Shown one piece after another: positions 40,930 to 49,711 of a DNA stretch of 64,000 nt. The stretch comes from Actinophytocola xanthii. Lineage in GTDB: Bacteria; Actinomycetota; Actinomycetes; Mycobacteriales; Pseudonocardiaceae. The stretch is from contig NZ_MSIE01000008.1 in assembly GCF_001921205.1 (NCBI RefSeq), forward strand, positions 124,001-188,000, in the 5' to 3' direction. Positions within the stretch are counted from its first letter, which is position 1. Each line of letters opens with the position of its first letter. Under the pieces are notes generated by a model. It was not told the origin of the DNA, ran no database searches, and saw only the letters and a program-made list of their open reading frames with translations. The translations under genes were made by a program, and so were the position numbers.

Positions 40930-42030
40930 TCAGCCCTGGGTGCGGAACACCAGCGACGAGTGTCCGATGCGGATCACATCGCCGTCGGCGAGCTGCCAGG
41001 TCTGGACCGGGGTGCCGTTCACCGTCGTCCCGTTGGTGGAGCCGAGGTCAGCGAGTGTCGCACTCTGCCCGTCCCAGGTGATCTCCAGGTGTCGTCTGGA
41101 GACCCCGGTGTCCGGCAGCCGGAAGTCGGCGTCCTGTCCGCGACCGACGACGTTGCCGCCCTGCTTGAGCGAGTACGTCCGGTTGGAGCCGTCGTCGAGC
41201 TGCAGGCTCGCGTTCAGCTGCCGGGGGCCGGTCTGCACGGCCGGGGGCGCGTAGCCCTGCTGGGCGTAGGGGTCGCCGCCGCCCTGGCCGTAGCCCTGCT
41301 GGCCGTAGCCCTGGTCGTAGCCGCCCTGCTGGCCGTAACCCTGTTGGCCGTAGCCCTGGTCGTAGCCGCCCTGCTGGCCGTAGCCCTGCTGGTCGTAGCC
41401 GCCCTGCTGGCCATAGCCCTGTTGGCCGTAGCCCTGGTCGTAGCCGCCTTGCTGGCCGTAACCCTGCTGCTGGTCGTAGCCCTGTTGGCCATAGCCCTGC
41501 TGGCCGTAGCCCTGATCGTAACCTTGCTGCTGGCCGTAGCCGTACTGCTGACCGTAGGGATCGCCCTCGGGCGGCTGGCCGTAGCCGGGAGGCTGGCTCA
41601 TGGATCGGTCTCCTGCGTTGCGGGGTGGTGCTGACCGCTGTTTGCCGGATGCCTTCACATCCGGGTCGACGGCCGAGCGTATTCGAAACTGTCCGGTGTG
41701 CAGCGCGTCGGAGCGCTCCAGGGAGACTACGACGTCACCATAGGTGTCCCACTGGTGCTCGGAGAGGTACTCCGCCACACAGTCCGCGAGCAGCGCGGTT
41801 GTACGGGCCTCGTCCCCGGCGAAGTTCTGGTGGTCGGTCGCGCCGAGCGTCACCACGTAGTGGTTCGGCACGAGTAACCGGCCCCCAGCCAGCTCGCGGA
41901 CGTTGGCCTCACCTTCACGCAGCAGCGCCTGCGCCACCTCCTGGGGCACCACGCTGCCACCGAACACCCGGGCGAAGGAGTTACCCACGATGTTCTCCAG
42001 CTTGCGGTTGAGCCGCTCCCCGATGCCCAT
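40930..42030 (-). CDS. fhaA: FHA-domain protein FhaA with N-terminal DUF3662 and Tyr/Gln/Gly repeats
   Basis: 366 residues. Residues 1-~125 are the FhaA N-terminal domain (DUF3662: [39 protein letters not shown]). Residues ~145-270 are a low-complexity tract of GYGQQ/GYDQ repeats, coded by 41262-41590. The C-terminal FHA domain has [24 protein letters not shown] and [12 protein letters not shown]. FhaA binds phosphorylated MviN and PknB substrates to control peptidoglycan synthesis. ATG at 42030 after GGAGGTACC; first gene of the leftward operon. Confidence 0.95.
   Translation of the reverse strand: MGIGERLNRKLENIVGNSFARVFGGSVVPQEVAQALLREGEANVRELAGGRLLVPNHYVVTLGATDHQNFAGDEARTTALLADCVAEYLSEHQWDTYGDVVVSLERSDALHTGQFRIRSAVDPDVKASGKQRSAPPRNAGDRSMSQPPGYGQPPEGDPYGQQYGYGQQQGYDQGYGQQGYGQQGYDQQQGYGQQGGYDQGYGQQGYGQQGGYDQQGYGQQGGYDQGYGQQGYGQQGGYDQGYGQQGYGQGGGDPYAQQGYAPPAVQTGPRQLNASLQLDDGSNRTYSLKQGGNVVGRGQDADFRLPDTGVSRRHLEITWDGQSATLADLGSTNGTTVNGTPVQTWQLADGDVIRIGHSSLVFRTQG
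41262..41590. repeat. Degenerate tandem repeat coding the FhaA Tyr/Gln/Gly tract
   Basis: On the top strand CTGGCCGTAGCC and CTGGTCGTAGCC units alternate in blocks of 12-36 bp, about twenty units. They encode QGYGQ and QGYDQ repeats. Such DNA can vary in copy number by slippage. Confidence 0.85.
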
Positions 42031-42145
42031 GGGTACCTCCTTCCAGACGAGTGCTCCTTGTTCGATCGTATCCGGGTACGGCGCGTAGGACAGTGCGATG
42101 TGCAAACCCGCTCGTGGACCGTGTAGGCTTCGCGTCGTTCCACTC

Positions 42146-42228
42146 GGGCGAGTGGCGGAATGGCAGACGCGCACGGTTCAGGTCCGTGTGTCCGTAAGGA
42201 CGTGGGGGTTCAACTCCCCCCTCGCCCA
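42146..42228 (+). tRNA. tRNA-Leu (CAG)
   Basis: 83 nt with a class II long variable arm (GTCCGTAAGGAC). Acceptor GGGCGAG pairs with CTCGCCC; anticodon stem CACGG/CCGTG with anticodon CAG at 42179-42181; T arm GGGGGTTCAACTCCCCC. Discriminator A at 42228, no encoded CCA. Divergent from fhaA, as leuT in Mycobacterium. Confidence 0.96.
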
Positions 42229-42238
42229 CAACCCTTGG

Positions 42239-42274
42239 CCGGCAGGTCGTTCGCGGAGGTCGCGGACCTGCCGG
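42239..42274. terminator. Terminator hairpin after tRNA-Leu
   Basis: Perfect 10-bp stem CCGGCAGGTC (42239-42248) with GACCTGCCGG (42265-42274), 16-nt loop, no T tract, 10 nt after the tRNA. Confidence 0.7.
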
Positions 42275-42609
42275 CTCGGTCATATCCGGACCTCGTCGCC
42301 GGCGTTCCCACGCCCGACGACCAGTTGCACTGAGCAACTCCGTCCGGTCGGGAGCACGGAATTCCGGGCCTCGGCGGCGTCGACCGCCCGACTGTCGACT
42401 CACCCAGACGGCCGCACTGCCGCGCCGAACTTCTGATACCGGTCGTCGACCGGTTAACGCCCCCGGGGCGCCGTCGGTCGCAGGAGGACCTGCCTCGTCT
42501 GCGTCTGCACGTGCACCACCTGGTAGGCCAGACATGTACCAGGAAACGCCGCGCTTGGCAGGGGATGGCGAGCCGATAAGCGCGACGGTAAATGGAGAGG
42601 GCTGAGTTC
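42275..42609. other. Non-coding gap
   Basis: 335 bp between the tRNA-Leu terminator and the next gene. I see no gene, RNA fold or clear promoter; a GAGAGG ribosome site for the next gene ends it at 42595-42600. Confidence 0.6.
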
Positions 42610-43230
42610 GTGACGGGCATTCCAGGGCGCGCGGCTGCGGCAGTGGACAACCTGACGGCTGTGCCGTCACCTCTTGTCCCTCCCGTGGAGCTGCCCGCGC
42701 AGGTCGACGAGCTGGCCGCCACCGCGGCGCGCGAGCTCGGTTGGCAGGGGGTTGTGTTGCCGGAGATGAAGCTGCTCGGCCGCAGGGTCTGTCTTGTGGC
42801 GCAGCTCATCCCGGACGCGCATGCCGAACGAATCTGCCTCGGCCAGGGGCCGGAGGTCGACCGGGCGACCGTGTCCACCTGGGTCTGGCCGGAGTTCTGC
42901 GGCCGGGTCCCGGAGCCGGCCGTTCGCGTGGTGGGGGTGCTCGCCGTCGCTCGGCACTGGCGGACCGGCCTCGTCAACGCGGTGCCGTTCCTCCGCTGGT
43001 CCGACGCGGCGATGGTGCTCCCGATGTCGGTCGTGCTGACCAATGACTACCTGGTCAACTGTCTGCCGCGGGCCCGGGCCTACGGCGTGGGCGTGATCAG
43101 CTCCGCACCCGGTCCCGACGTCGACCTTGATCTGCCGGGGCGCGGTGAGCGGGCTCCGGCGCCGGTGGACGGCACCCAGCGGTGGCTGACCGAGCTGGCC
43201 TACGAGCAGATCCTGGCCACCGCCGCCTGA
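42610..43230 (+). CDS. Conserved-type hypothetical protein
   Basis: 206 residues, soluble, no membrane span or signal. I do not recognise the family. Features: AATAARELGWQGVVLPEMKLLGRRVCLVAQLIPDAHAERICLG, WVWPEFCGRVPEP, and a hydrophobic middle (SDAAMVLPMSVVLTNDYLVNCLPRARAYGVGVISS). Coding potential is supported by tight overlap with the next gene (TGATG). A GTG at 42610 is preferred over the ATG at 42592 because GAGAGG (42595-42600) is placed for it. Confidence 0.72.
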   Translation: MTGIPGRAAAAVDNLTAVPSPLVPPVELPAQVDELAATAARELGWQGVVLPEMKLLGRRVCLVAQLIPDAHAERICLGQGPEVDRATVSTWVWPEFCGRVPEPAVRVVGVLAVARHWRTGLVNAVPFLRWSDAAMVLPMSVVLTNDYLVNCLPRARAYGVGVISSAPGPDVDLDLPGRGERAPAPVDGTQRWLTELAYEQILATAA

Positions 43231-43877
43231 TGCGCGTGGTCATCGCCGGTGGGCACGGCAAGATCGCGTTGCTGCTCACTGCCCGGCTCGCCGCTCGCGG
43301 TGACACGGTCATCGGACTGGTGCGCAATCCGGACCACGTCGGCGACGTGCGCGCGGCCGGCGGTGATGCCCTCGTACTCGACCTCGAGTCGACTCCGGTC
43401 GAGGAGGTCGCGGCCGCGGTCACCGGGGCCGACGCGCTGGTGTTCGCCGCCGGTGCCGGCCCGGGCAGCGGCGCGGCCCGCAAGGACACCGTCGACCGGG
43501 CCGCTTCCGTGCTCGCCGCCGACGCGGCCGAGCAAGCGGGAGTCCGCCGCTTCGTCCAGGTCAGCGCGATGGGTCTGGACCGCGCGGACGACCCGGACAC
43601 CGAGCCCGTCTTCGGCGCATACCTTCGCGCCAAGGCCGCCGCCGAGCAGGACCTGACCGCTCGCACCCTGGACTGGACGATCCTGCGCCCCGGCCACCTC
43701 ACCGACGAGCCGGCGACCGGCCTCGTCGAGCTGGGAACGAGCGTCACACCGGGCAGCGTCCCCAGGGACGACGTCGCCGCCGTGTTGGTTGCTTTGTTGG
43801 ACGCGCCACACACCGCTGGGCAGGTGTTGGAGCTCGTCGGCGGCGACACGCCGGTCGAGGACTCCCTGCGCGGCTAG
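43230..43877 (+). CDS. NAD(P)-binding protein, atypical short-chain dehydrogenase type
   Basis: 215 residues of Rossmann fold: VVIAGGHGKIALLLTARLAARGDTVIGLVRNPDH, LVLDLESTP, ALVFAAGAGPGSGAA, VSAMGLDRADDPD, AYLRAKAAAEQDL, LRPGHLTDEPATG. It belongs to the NAD(P)H-binding/YwnB-like group of sugar-epimerase relatives, which lack the usual catalytic tetrad; the reaction is unknown. The ATG at 43230 shares a base with the stop of the upstream gene, so the two are co-translated. Confidence 0.85.
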   Translation: MRVVIAGGHGKIALLLTARLAARGDTVIGLVRNPDHVGDVRAAGGDALVLDLESTPVEEVAAAVTGADALVFAAGAGPGSGAARKDTVDRAASVLAADAAEQAGVRRFVQVSAMGLDRADDPDTEPVFGAYLRAKAAAEQDLTARTLDWTILRPGHLTDEPATGLVELGTSVTPGSVPRDDVAAVLVALLDAPHTAGQVLELVGGDTPVEDSLRG

Positions 43878-43885
43878 GACGTGCG

Positions 43886-45247
43886 CTAGGGCTTCTCCGC
43901 TGCCTTTCCCAGCACTCGGTCCAGGTACGGGTTGCTGAACGTGCCGGCCGGGTCGAGTTCGGCGCGGAGCGCGACGAAATCGTCGAACCGGGGATACCGC
44001 TCACGTAGCGTGGCCGCGTCCAGGGAGTGCATCTTCCCCCAGTGCGGTCGGCCACCGACAGCACCGGCCACCGACTCGAACAGGTCGAAGTACTCCCGGT
44101 AGGGCATGCCGACGAACTGGTGCACCGCGATGTAGGCCGAGTCGCGCTGGTAGGCGGTGGACAACCAGATGTCGTCGGCCGCGGCGACCCGGATCTCCGC
44201 CGGAAACATCACCGGGTCCGCCAGCCTGGGCACCCGCGCCCGCAGTTCGGCGAGCACCTCCCCGAGTGCCGCGCGGGGAACCGCGTACTCCGACTCGACG
44301 AACCGCACGTTCCGGTTGGTCGCGAACACCCGGTGCGAGACGTCGGAGTACGACCGCGTCGAGAGCGCGGAGGAGGACAGCCGGTTCAGCGGCGCCACCA
44401 GCCCCGGCACCGCGCGACCGACCCGGCACAGCGTCCCGAACGCCGTGTTCTCCATCAGGCGGTACTCGACGAACCGGCGAGCCCGGGACAGCGGCCGCGG
44501 CGAGGTCCCCGCCGGCAGCCGGTTGTTCCGCTTCGTGAGCGCGTAGCGGCCGTAGGGGAACCAGTAGAACTCGAAGTGGTCGTTGGTCGCGCAGTTCTCC
44601 TCCAGCGCCGCGAGCACCTCCTCCAGCGGCTCGGGCCGCTCCTGGGCCTCCAGCACGAACGACGGCTCGGTTCGCAGCGTCACGGTGGAGATCACGCCCA
44701 GTGCGCCGAGCCCGACCCGGGCGGCGGCGAACAGCTCGGGCCGCTCGTCCGCCGAGCAGGTCGTCACCGATCCGTCGGCCAGCACCAGCTGGAGCGCCGC
44801 GACCTGGGTGGCCATCCCGCCGAACCGGGCACCGGTGCCGTGGGTCCCGGTCGAGATGGCTCCCGCGATCGTCTGCGCGTCGATGTCGCCGAGGTTGGTC
44901 ATCGCGAGGCCGAGCCGGTCCAGCTCGGCGTTGAGCTCGCGCAGCGTGGTGCCGGCGCGCACCGTGACCAGGCCGCTGTCCTGGTCGGCGGACACCACAC
45001 CGGTCCAGTTGGTGAGGTCCAGCGCGAGGTCGTGAGCGGCGGCGACGGCGGTGAACGAGTGCCCGCTGCCGCGGGCCCGGACGGTCCCGCCGGCCTGTGC
45101 CGCCGCGCGCACGGCACTGCTCAGCTCCTCGAGGTGGCGGGGCCGACTGACACCGGTAGCCACCGCGGCCTCGGTCCCGGCCCAGTTGCGCCAGGCTGTG
45201 GACAGAGGTGCTGTGGACGGAGGTGCTGGGGACGGAGGGGCTGCCAA
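43886..45247 (-). CDS. D-arabinono-1,4-lactone oxidase / L-gulonolactone oxidase family
   Basis: 453-residue FAD enzyme that oxidises an aldonolactone. The N-terminal FAD_binding_4 domain has VRARGSGHSFTAVA (flavin site), NLGDIDAQTIAGAISTGTHGTG and VGLGALGVISTVTL; the C-terminal ALO domain contains the family motif HWGKMHSL and ends FDDFVALRAELDPAGTFSNPYLDRVLG. The exact sugar lactone is unknown. The start is uncertain: the frame opens with a TTG at 45247 and no ATG/GTG before conserved sequence. Divergent from the deaminase/aldolase gene 29 nt away. Confidence 0.9.
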   Translation of the reverse strand: MAAPPSPAPPSTAPLSTAWRNWAGTEAAVATGVSRPRHLEELSSAVRAAAQAGGTVRARGSGHSFTAVAAAHDLALDLTNWTGVVSADQDSGLVTVRAGTTLRELNAELDRLGLAMTNLGDIDAQTIAGAISTGTHGTGARFGGMATQVAALQLVLADGSVTTCSADERPELFAAARVGLGALGVISTVTLRTEPSFVLEAQERPEPLEEVLAALEENCATNDHFEFYWFPYGRYALTKRNNRLPAGTSPRPLSRARRFVEYRLMENTAFGTLCRVGRAVPGLVAPLNRLSSSALSTRSYSDVSHRVFATNRNVRFVESEYAVPRAALGEVLAELRARVPRLADPVMFPAEIRVAAADDIWLSTAYQRDSAYIAVHQFVGMPYREYFDLFESVAGAVGGRPHWGKMHSLDAATLRERYPRFDDFVALRAELDPAGTFSNPYLDRVLGKAAEKP

Positions 45248-45276
45248 GGATCCTCCCGGGGTCGTACGGTTGGCGC

Positions 45277-46488
45277 GTGCCGGAGGCCGAGCAGCTCAAC
45301 ACCGCGACCAAGCACCTCGACGCGCCGTTCGCCGTCGTCGATCTGGAGGCATTCGACCACAACGCGAGTGAGTTGGTGCGCCGCGCCGCCGGTCGGCCGA
45401 TCCGGGTGGCGAGCAAGTCGGTCCGCTGCCGGTTCCTGCTGGAGCGGGTGCTGCGCCGACCGGGCTTCGCCGGGGTTATGGCGTACTCGCTGCCCGAGGC
45501 GCTGTGGCTGGCCGGTGAGTGGGCCGGCACGGACCTCGCGGACACCGACATCCTGGTCGCCTACCCGACCGTCGACCACACCGCGCTGCGGGCCCTGGCC
45601 GCGGACCCGCACGCCCGGGCGCGGATCTCGGTCGTCATCGACTCGACGGCCCACCTCGACCTGGTGGACGCCGCGTTGGGGGCGGGACACCCCGACGTCC
45701 GGGTGTGCCTCGAGCTGGACGTGTCGTGGCGCCCTCTGCTCGGTCGGGACCTCGCCCACGTCGGCACCCGCCGCTCACCGGTCTTCGGGCCGGGGCAGGC
45801 GGGAGCCCTGGCCGCGGCGGTGGCCTCGCGACCGGGGTTCGAGCTGGTCGGGTTGATGGGCTACGAGGGCCAGATCGCCGGGCTCGGGGACAACCCGCGC
45901 GGCCGGCCGCTGCTGGGTGCCGTCCTGCGGTGGATGCAGGCCCGCTCGGCAGCGGAGCTGACCGGACGTCGTGCCGACGCGGTCGCCGCCGTCCGAGCCG
46001 TGGCGGACCTGGAGTTCGTCAACGGCGGTGGCACCGGCAGCATCGAGACCACCGGCCAGGACACCTCGGTCACCGAGGTCGCCGCCGGGTCCGGGTTGAT
46101 CGGCCCGACCCTGTTCGACAACTACCGCCGCTTCGCGCCCGCGCCGGCCGCGCTGTTCGCGCTGCCGGTGGTGCGCAAGCCCAGGCGGGGGATCGCGACG
46201 GTCTTCGGCGGCGGCTACATCGCCTCGGGACCGGCCGGCAAGGACCGCCTGCCCAGCCCGTACCTGCCGGCCGGGCTGTCCCTGCTCGGGCCGGAGGGCG
46301 CTGGCGAGGTGCAGACCCCGGTGGCCGGTCGGGCGGCACGCGGGTTACGGGTGGGCGACCGGGTGTGGTTCCGCCACACCAAGGCCGGTGAGCTCGCCGA
46401 GCGGTTCACCGAGTACCACCTCGTCGAGGGCGACCGGGTGACCGCGACCGTGCCCACCTACCGGGGCGAGGGGCGCTGCTTCGGCTAG
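45277..46488 (+). CDS. Amino acid deaminase/aldolase (PLP, alanine-racemase-fold)
   Basis: 403 residues. The N-terminal TIM barrel of the alanine racemase type has the PLP lysine in IRVASKSVRC, then VCLELDVSWRP, GLMGYEGQIAG, FVNGGGTGSIETT, and the C-terminal beta domain with AAGSGLIGPTLFDNY and VWFRHTKAGELAERF, of the D-threonine aldolase/D-serine dehydratase-like kind. The substrate is unknown. A GTG at 45277 is preferred; the longer frame to 45208 enters the opposite gene. It is divergent from the lactone oxidase, a pairing I believe is seen in other actinobacteria. Confidence 0.86.
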   Translation: MPEAEQLNTATKHLDAPFAVVDLEAFDHNASELVRRAAGRPIRVASKSVRCRFLLERVLRRPGFAGVMAYSLPEALWLAGEWAGTDLADTDILVAYPTVDHTALRALAADPHARARISVVIDSTAHLDLVDAALGAGHPDVRVCLELDVSWRPLLGRDLAHVGTRRSPVFGPGQAGALAAAVASRPGFELVGLMGYEGQIAGLGDNPRGRPLLGAVLRWMQARSAAELTGRRADAVAAVRAVADLEFVNGGGTGSIETTGQDTSVTEVAAGSGLIGPTLFDNYRRFAPAPAALFALPVVRKPRRGIATVFGGGYIASGPAGKDRLPSPYLPAGLSLLGPEGAGEVQTPVAGRAARGLRVGDRVWFRHTKAGELAERFTEYHLVEGDRVTATVPTYRGEGRCFG

Positions 46489-46497
46489 GGCGCTTCC

Positions 46498-47118
46498 TCA
46501 GGCGTGCTGGTCGTGCTGTTCGGCGAGGTAGGCGCGGACGACTCGCTTGGCCTCGTCGATCATGTCCTGCTCGCCGAACAGCTTGCGGCGGAAGGCGAGC
46601 GCGAGGATGGTGTCGCCGATGTCGTTGGCGATGGTGATCTGCCGGAAGAGGCTCTCGACCGGGAGGTTCGCCTTCGTCGAGATGAGGCCGGCGAGCTTCT
46701 CGGCGATGACCGTGTTGTTGTCCCGCTCGTCCTCGATGAACCGCATGTCGATCACGTCACCGAAGCGGACCCGGGAGAACCCGGGGATCGTGCGGTACAT
46801 CTCGACATAGATGTCGATGACCGTGTCGACGCCGTCCCACCAGTGCTCGAGGCTGGCCCAGTCGAGGCGACGGTCGATCTCGGCCGTGAAGTGGTCGAGG
46901 TTGCGCTTGGTGAGAGCCTGCACGACGGCGCGCTTGTCAGGGAAGAACTGGTAGAGCGAGCCGACGGCCACCCCGGCGCGCTCGGCGATCAGCGTCGTGG
47001 TGACGCCGTCGTAGCCGAGCTCGTCGATCAACGCCGCGCATGCCTCAAGCATGAGCTCGACGCGTTTCGCACTGCGCTGCTGAACTGGTTGCTTTCGCAA
47101 CGATACAGATGTTGCCAC
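46498..47118 (-). CDS. TetR/AcrR-family transcriptional regulator
   Basis: 206 residues. N-terminal helix-turn-helix (EACAALIDELGYDGVTTTLIAERAGVAVGSLYQFFPDKRAVVQAL) and a helical ligand domain with DVIDMRFIEDERDNNTVIAEKLAGL. It likely represses its own or a nearby gene in response to a small molecule; the target is not evident. The GTG at 47118 has CTAGGAGA upstream; an in-frame ATG at 47148 is also possible. Confidence 0.9.
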   Translation of the reverse strand: MATSVSLRKQPVQQRSAKRVELMLEACAALIDELGYDGVTTTLIAERAGVAVGSLYQFFPDKRAVVQALTKRNLDHFTAEIDRRLDWASLEHWWDGVDTVIDIYVEMYRTIPGFSRVRFGDVIDMRFIEDERDNNTVIAEKLAGLISTKANLPVESLFRQITIANDIGDTILALAFRRKLFGEQDMIDEAKRVVRAYLAEQHDQHA

Positions 47119-47233
47119 ACGTTCTCCTAGACCCGGACCTATCCCCATGGTGCCCAAGATGGGTCGCGAGCTCCACAGAACTTTGTACACGAAAAATCGT
47201 CGGAAACGACCATTGAAGTGCGGAAATACAGAA

Positions 47234-47330
47234 CGACCCCGCCGGCGGGAGCGCTGGCGGGGTCGCCCGAAGTGGAGCCGCGAACCGATGCTGGTCGGGG
47301 GAGGGGGAGTACAACAGCACCGGTTCGCGG
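47234..47330. terminator. Two perfect inverted repeats between the small-protein genes and tetR
   Basis: CGACCCCGCC (47234-47243) pairs with GGCGGGGTCG (47256-47265), 12-nt loop; and CCGCGAACCG (47278-47287) pairs with CGGTTCGCGG (47321-47330), 33-nt loop. They lie downstream of the leftward 48100-47451 operon, so a double terminator is likely, particularly the first. Confidence 0.65.
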
Positions 47331-47450
47331 AGACTGGGGGTTATCCAGTGGATACCTGTTGAGTTGTCACCTGGGCGGCTCGTGCGAGTTCACAGTCTGG
47401 CTGTTCGCACTGTGTCTGTTCAGGTTGTGACTGTTCGTGCGATGAGCGGC

Positions 47451-47825
47451 TCAGCGGGCGTTCGCGAGCCGGCCGGGCGCCGAGGACTGGCGGGTCTTCG
47501 CCTTCTTCTCGGCGTGCCGGGCGTTGCTCTGGCTCGGGGCGAGACCACCGGCGACCAGGTGCTCGTAGGCCGCCTGCCACACCGAACACGGGGCCTTCTG
47601 CTGCCGCCAGCGGGTCGAGCAGACGGGGCAGTTGCCCTTCTCGTCCGGTTCGTGGGCGGCGAGCATGGCACGCCAGCCCTCGGTGAGCCGGGGCAGTTCG
47701 GAGCGGGCCACCGAAAGCAGGGACGGCGCGTCGGCGCGGTTGGCGAGCTCGGAGAGCATGTCGAGTCGCTCCCACACCGCGTTGCGCAGTACCTGCCCGA
47801 GTATCTCGTCCATCGGAGGAGTCAC
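47451..47825 (-). CDS. Small protein with putative Cys zinc-binding motif
   Basis: 124 residues. Helical N-terminus (MDEILGQVLRNAVWERLDMLSELANRADAPSLLSVARSELPRLTEGWRAMLAAH) then CPVCSTRWRQQKAPCSVWQAAYEHL, a CxxC...C motif that could bind zinc, and a basic Lys/Ala/Arg tail. Function unknown. GTG at 47825 (or ATG 12 nt later), 2 nt after the upstream small gene; the pair is an operon, divergent from the XRE-TPR regulator. Confidence 0.78.
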   Translation of the reverse strand: MTPPMDEILGQVLRNAVWERLDMLSELANRADAPSLLSVARSELPRLTEGWRAMLAAHEPDEKGNCPVCSTRWRQQKAPCSVWQAAYEHLVAGGLAPSQSNARHAEKKAKTRQSSAPGRLANAR

Positions 47826-47827
47826 CG

Positions 47828-48100
47828 TTACCTTTCCGCCTGCTCGGCGGCCTCGCGAAGCGCGTTACGAAGCTGGCCGAGCTGGCCGGCCGTGAGGACC
47901 GCGGTTTCGCCCGGCGGTCCTACCAGGACCACCCGATTGCGTTCGACGAGCACGGTGAGGCAGCGCTCACGGTTGACGATGTCACCGCAACTGATGCGCC
48001 ACACCTGGCGACCGAGGGCGGATCCGTGCAGCTCACCGTGGTGCTCCTGGCCCTGTTCGGCCGTGAGCACCGGGCTTGCCGCGGTCGTGACCAGCTCCAC
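47828..48100 (-). CDS. Small hypothetical protein
   Basis: 90 residues, MELVTTAASPVLTAEQGQEHHGELHGSALGRQVWRISCGDIVNRERCLTVLVERNRVVLVGPPGETAVLTAGQLGQLRNALREAAEQAER (given here as segments of one short protein; no motif is longer than needed). Beta-rich middle and helical end, soluble, no known family. The GTG at 48100 has GGAGGG 11 nt upstream; the open frame continues to 48139 without a better start. Coupled to the next gene. Confidence 0.7.
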   Translation of the reverse strand: MELVTTAASPVLTAEQGQEHHGELHGSALGRQVWRISCGDIVNRERCLTVLVERNRVVLVGPPGETAVLTAGQLGQLRNALREAAEQAER

Positions 48101-48316
48101 CGTCTCGGATTCCCTCCGTGCTCGTACGCTTACAAGCAACTACATTGGTGCCTGAGAGCTCAGATTGGTGCGCTACAGCGCCGATCGGTGGCCGCTCCAC
48201 GGTGAGCGGTCGCGGAACTTCGGTCGGACCGATCAGGTTCGCCGATTCGGACTTCTCGCGGCTTGTGAAGTGCGCATACATTGCTGCTGACGCCCAGCGG
48301 ACTGTGAGGGGGCGGA

Positions 48317-49696
48317 ATGAACTCCATCGGATCTCAGAGCTCTTCCGTTACACGTGAGGTGTGGGAAGACCAGGAGATGCGGAACGCGCTGGCGGCGCGG
48401 GAGGTCAGCACGATCTACAAGCTGCTGCGGCGTAAAGGTGTCTCACAACGCCAGATCGCCGCTATGACCGGTCAGTCACAGTCCGAGGTGTCGGAGATCC
48501 TCAAGGGTCGTCAGGTCATGGCCTACGACGTCCTTGTGCGGATCGCCGACGGCCTGGGTGTCCCGAGGGGATACATGGGCCTCGCGTACGACGAAGTCAC
48601 GGCCGCGAGAGTGGCCGAGACGCGCGAAGCCCCGGAGGCTGAGGAGCCGGAGAACGTGAAGCGTCGCAAGTTCCTTGCGCATGCCGCCGCGGTAGCGGTG
48701 GGTGCGCATGTGCTCGGCGCGGACTCAGGATCGTGGGTGTCCAACCCTGTGTTGACCCCCGCTCCTGGGCGGATCGGGATGACCGATGTTCGGCAGGTCG
48801 AGGCGGCCACGAGGGCGCTTCGGTCGTTGGACTACCAGTACGGGGGCGGCTTCTGCCGGGACGCGGTGGTGGCCCAGTTGTCCTGGGGGCAACAGATGCT
48901 CAGCGCGTCCGGCACGGACGTGGTCAAGCAGCGGCTGCACGTGGCGCTGGCTGACCTGCACAACCTTGCCGGCTGGACGTCGTTCGACATCGGTCTGATC
49001 GACTCGGCGCGCAACCACTTCGGTCGCGCGCTCGAGCTGGCGAAGGCGGGGGACTCCAACCAGTTGGTGGCCAACATCCTGTACCGGATGGGCCGGGTCT
49101 ACCTGCACAAGGACTCGCCGGATGACGCGCTGAAGATGTTCCAGCTCGGCCAGATCGCCGCCCAGGAGTCGGGCTCCGAGCTCGCGGTGGCCGTGATCTG
49201 CGCCAACCAGGCGTGGGCCTACGCGATGATGGGTCACGAGGAGCAGACGATGAAGCTCATCGGCCGCACCCGTGACGAGTTCGCGCGGGCCAACGCGGCC
49301 GAGGCAGAGGACTGGGTGAAGTTCTTCAACGAGGACGACGTCTACGCCATGATCGGCACCGTGCACACGGTGCTGGCCCAGCAGGTGGACACGAAGCACA
49401 CGAAGTTCGCCATCCCGGCACTGCACCGGGCGATCAGCTCCTACGGCGACGACATGGCCAGGAGCAAGGCGTTCAACCTGAGCTTCCTGGCTACCAACCA
49501 CCTGCTCGACGGGGACATCGACCACGGAGCGAAGATCGGTCACCAGGCCGTTGACCTGGCCCAACACCTGAAATCGCGCCGCGTTCGGGACCGTTTGCTC
49601 CCGCTGAAGGAAGAGGCGGACAAGCGCCGCAACTACACCGACGCCCGGGAGTTGGCCGACAGCATCGGCAGGTTCTACGAAGCGGACGTCTCCTGA
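48317..49696 (+). CDS. XRE-family regulator with TPR repeats
   Basis: 459 residues. N-terminal Cro/CI-type helix-turn-helix (STIYKLLRRKGVSQRQIAAMTGQSQSEVSEILKGRQVMAYDVLVRIADGLGVPRGYMGL), then a segment [22 protein letters not shown] that looks like a Tat or hydrophobic signal inside the protein, then five or more TPR helical pairs (ALELAKAGDSNQLVANILYRMGRVYLHKDSPDDALKMFQLGQIA and others). This layout is frequent in Streptomyces and relatives for development or antibiotic regulators. ATG at 48317 with GAGGGGGCGGA upstream; followed after 15 nt by the phosphotransferase gene. Confidence 0.88.
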   Translation: MNSIGSQSSSVTREVWEDQEMRNALAAREVSTIYKLLRRKGVSQRQIAAMTGQSQSEVSEILKGRQVMAYDVLVRIADGLGVPRGYMGLAYDEVTAARVAETREAPEAEEPENVKRRKFLAHAAAVAVGAHVLGADSGSWVSNPVLTPAPGRIGMTDVRQVEAATRALRSLDYQYGGGFCRDAVVAQLSWGQQMLSASGTDVVKQRLHVALADLHNLAGWTSFDIGLIDSARNHFGRALELAKAGDSNQLVANILYRMGRVYLHKDSPDDALKMFQLGQIAAQESGSELAVAVICANQAWAYAMMGHEEQTMKLIGRTRDEFARANAAEAEDWVKFFNEDDVYAMIGTVHTVLAQQVDTKHTKFAIPALHRAISSYGDDMARSKAFNLSFLATNHLLDGDIDHGAKIGHQAVDLAQHLKSRRVRDRLLPLKEEADKRRNYTDARELADSIGRFYEADVS

Positions 49697-49711
49697 CCGG
49701 CGGGCGGCACG

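Noticed and set aside
41262-41590. CRISPR-like repeat array
   Set aside because: The units are 12-bp codon repeats inside fhaA encoding Gln/Gly/Tyr, with no spacers and no cas genes.
45195-45240. GGAGGTGCTG direct repeats between the lactone oxidase and aldolase genes
   Set aside because: Short, imperfect and inside or at the start of the lactone oxidase frame, where they code for Pro/Ser/Ala repeats; no further signal.
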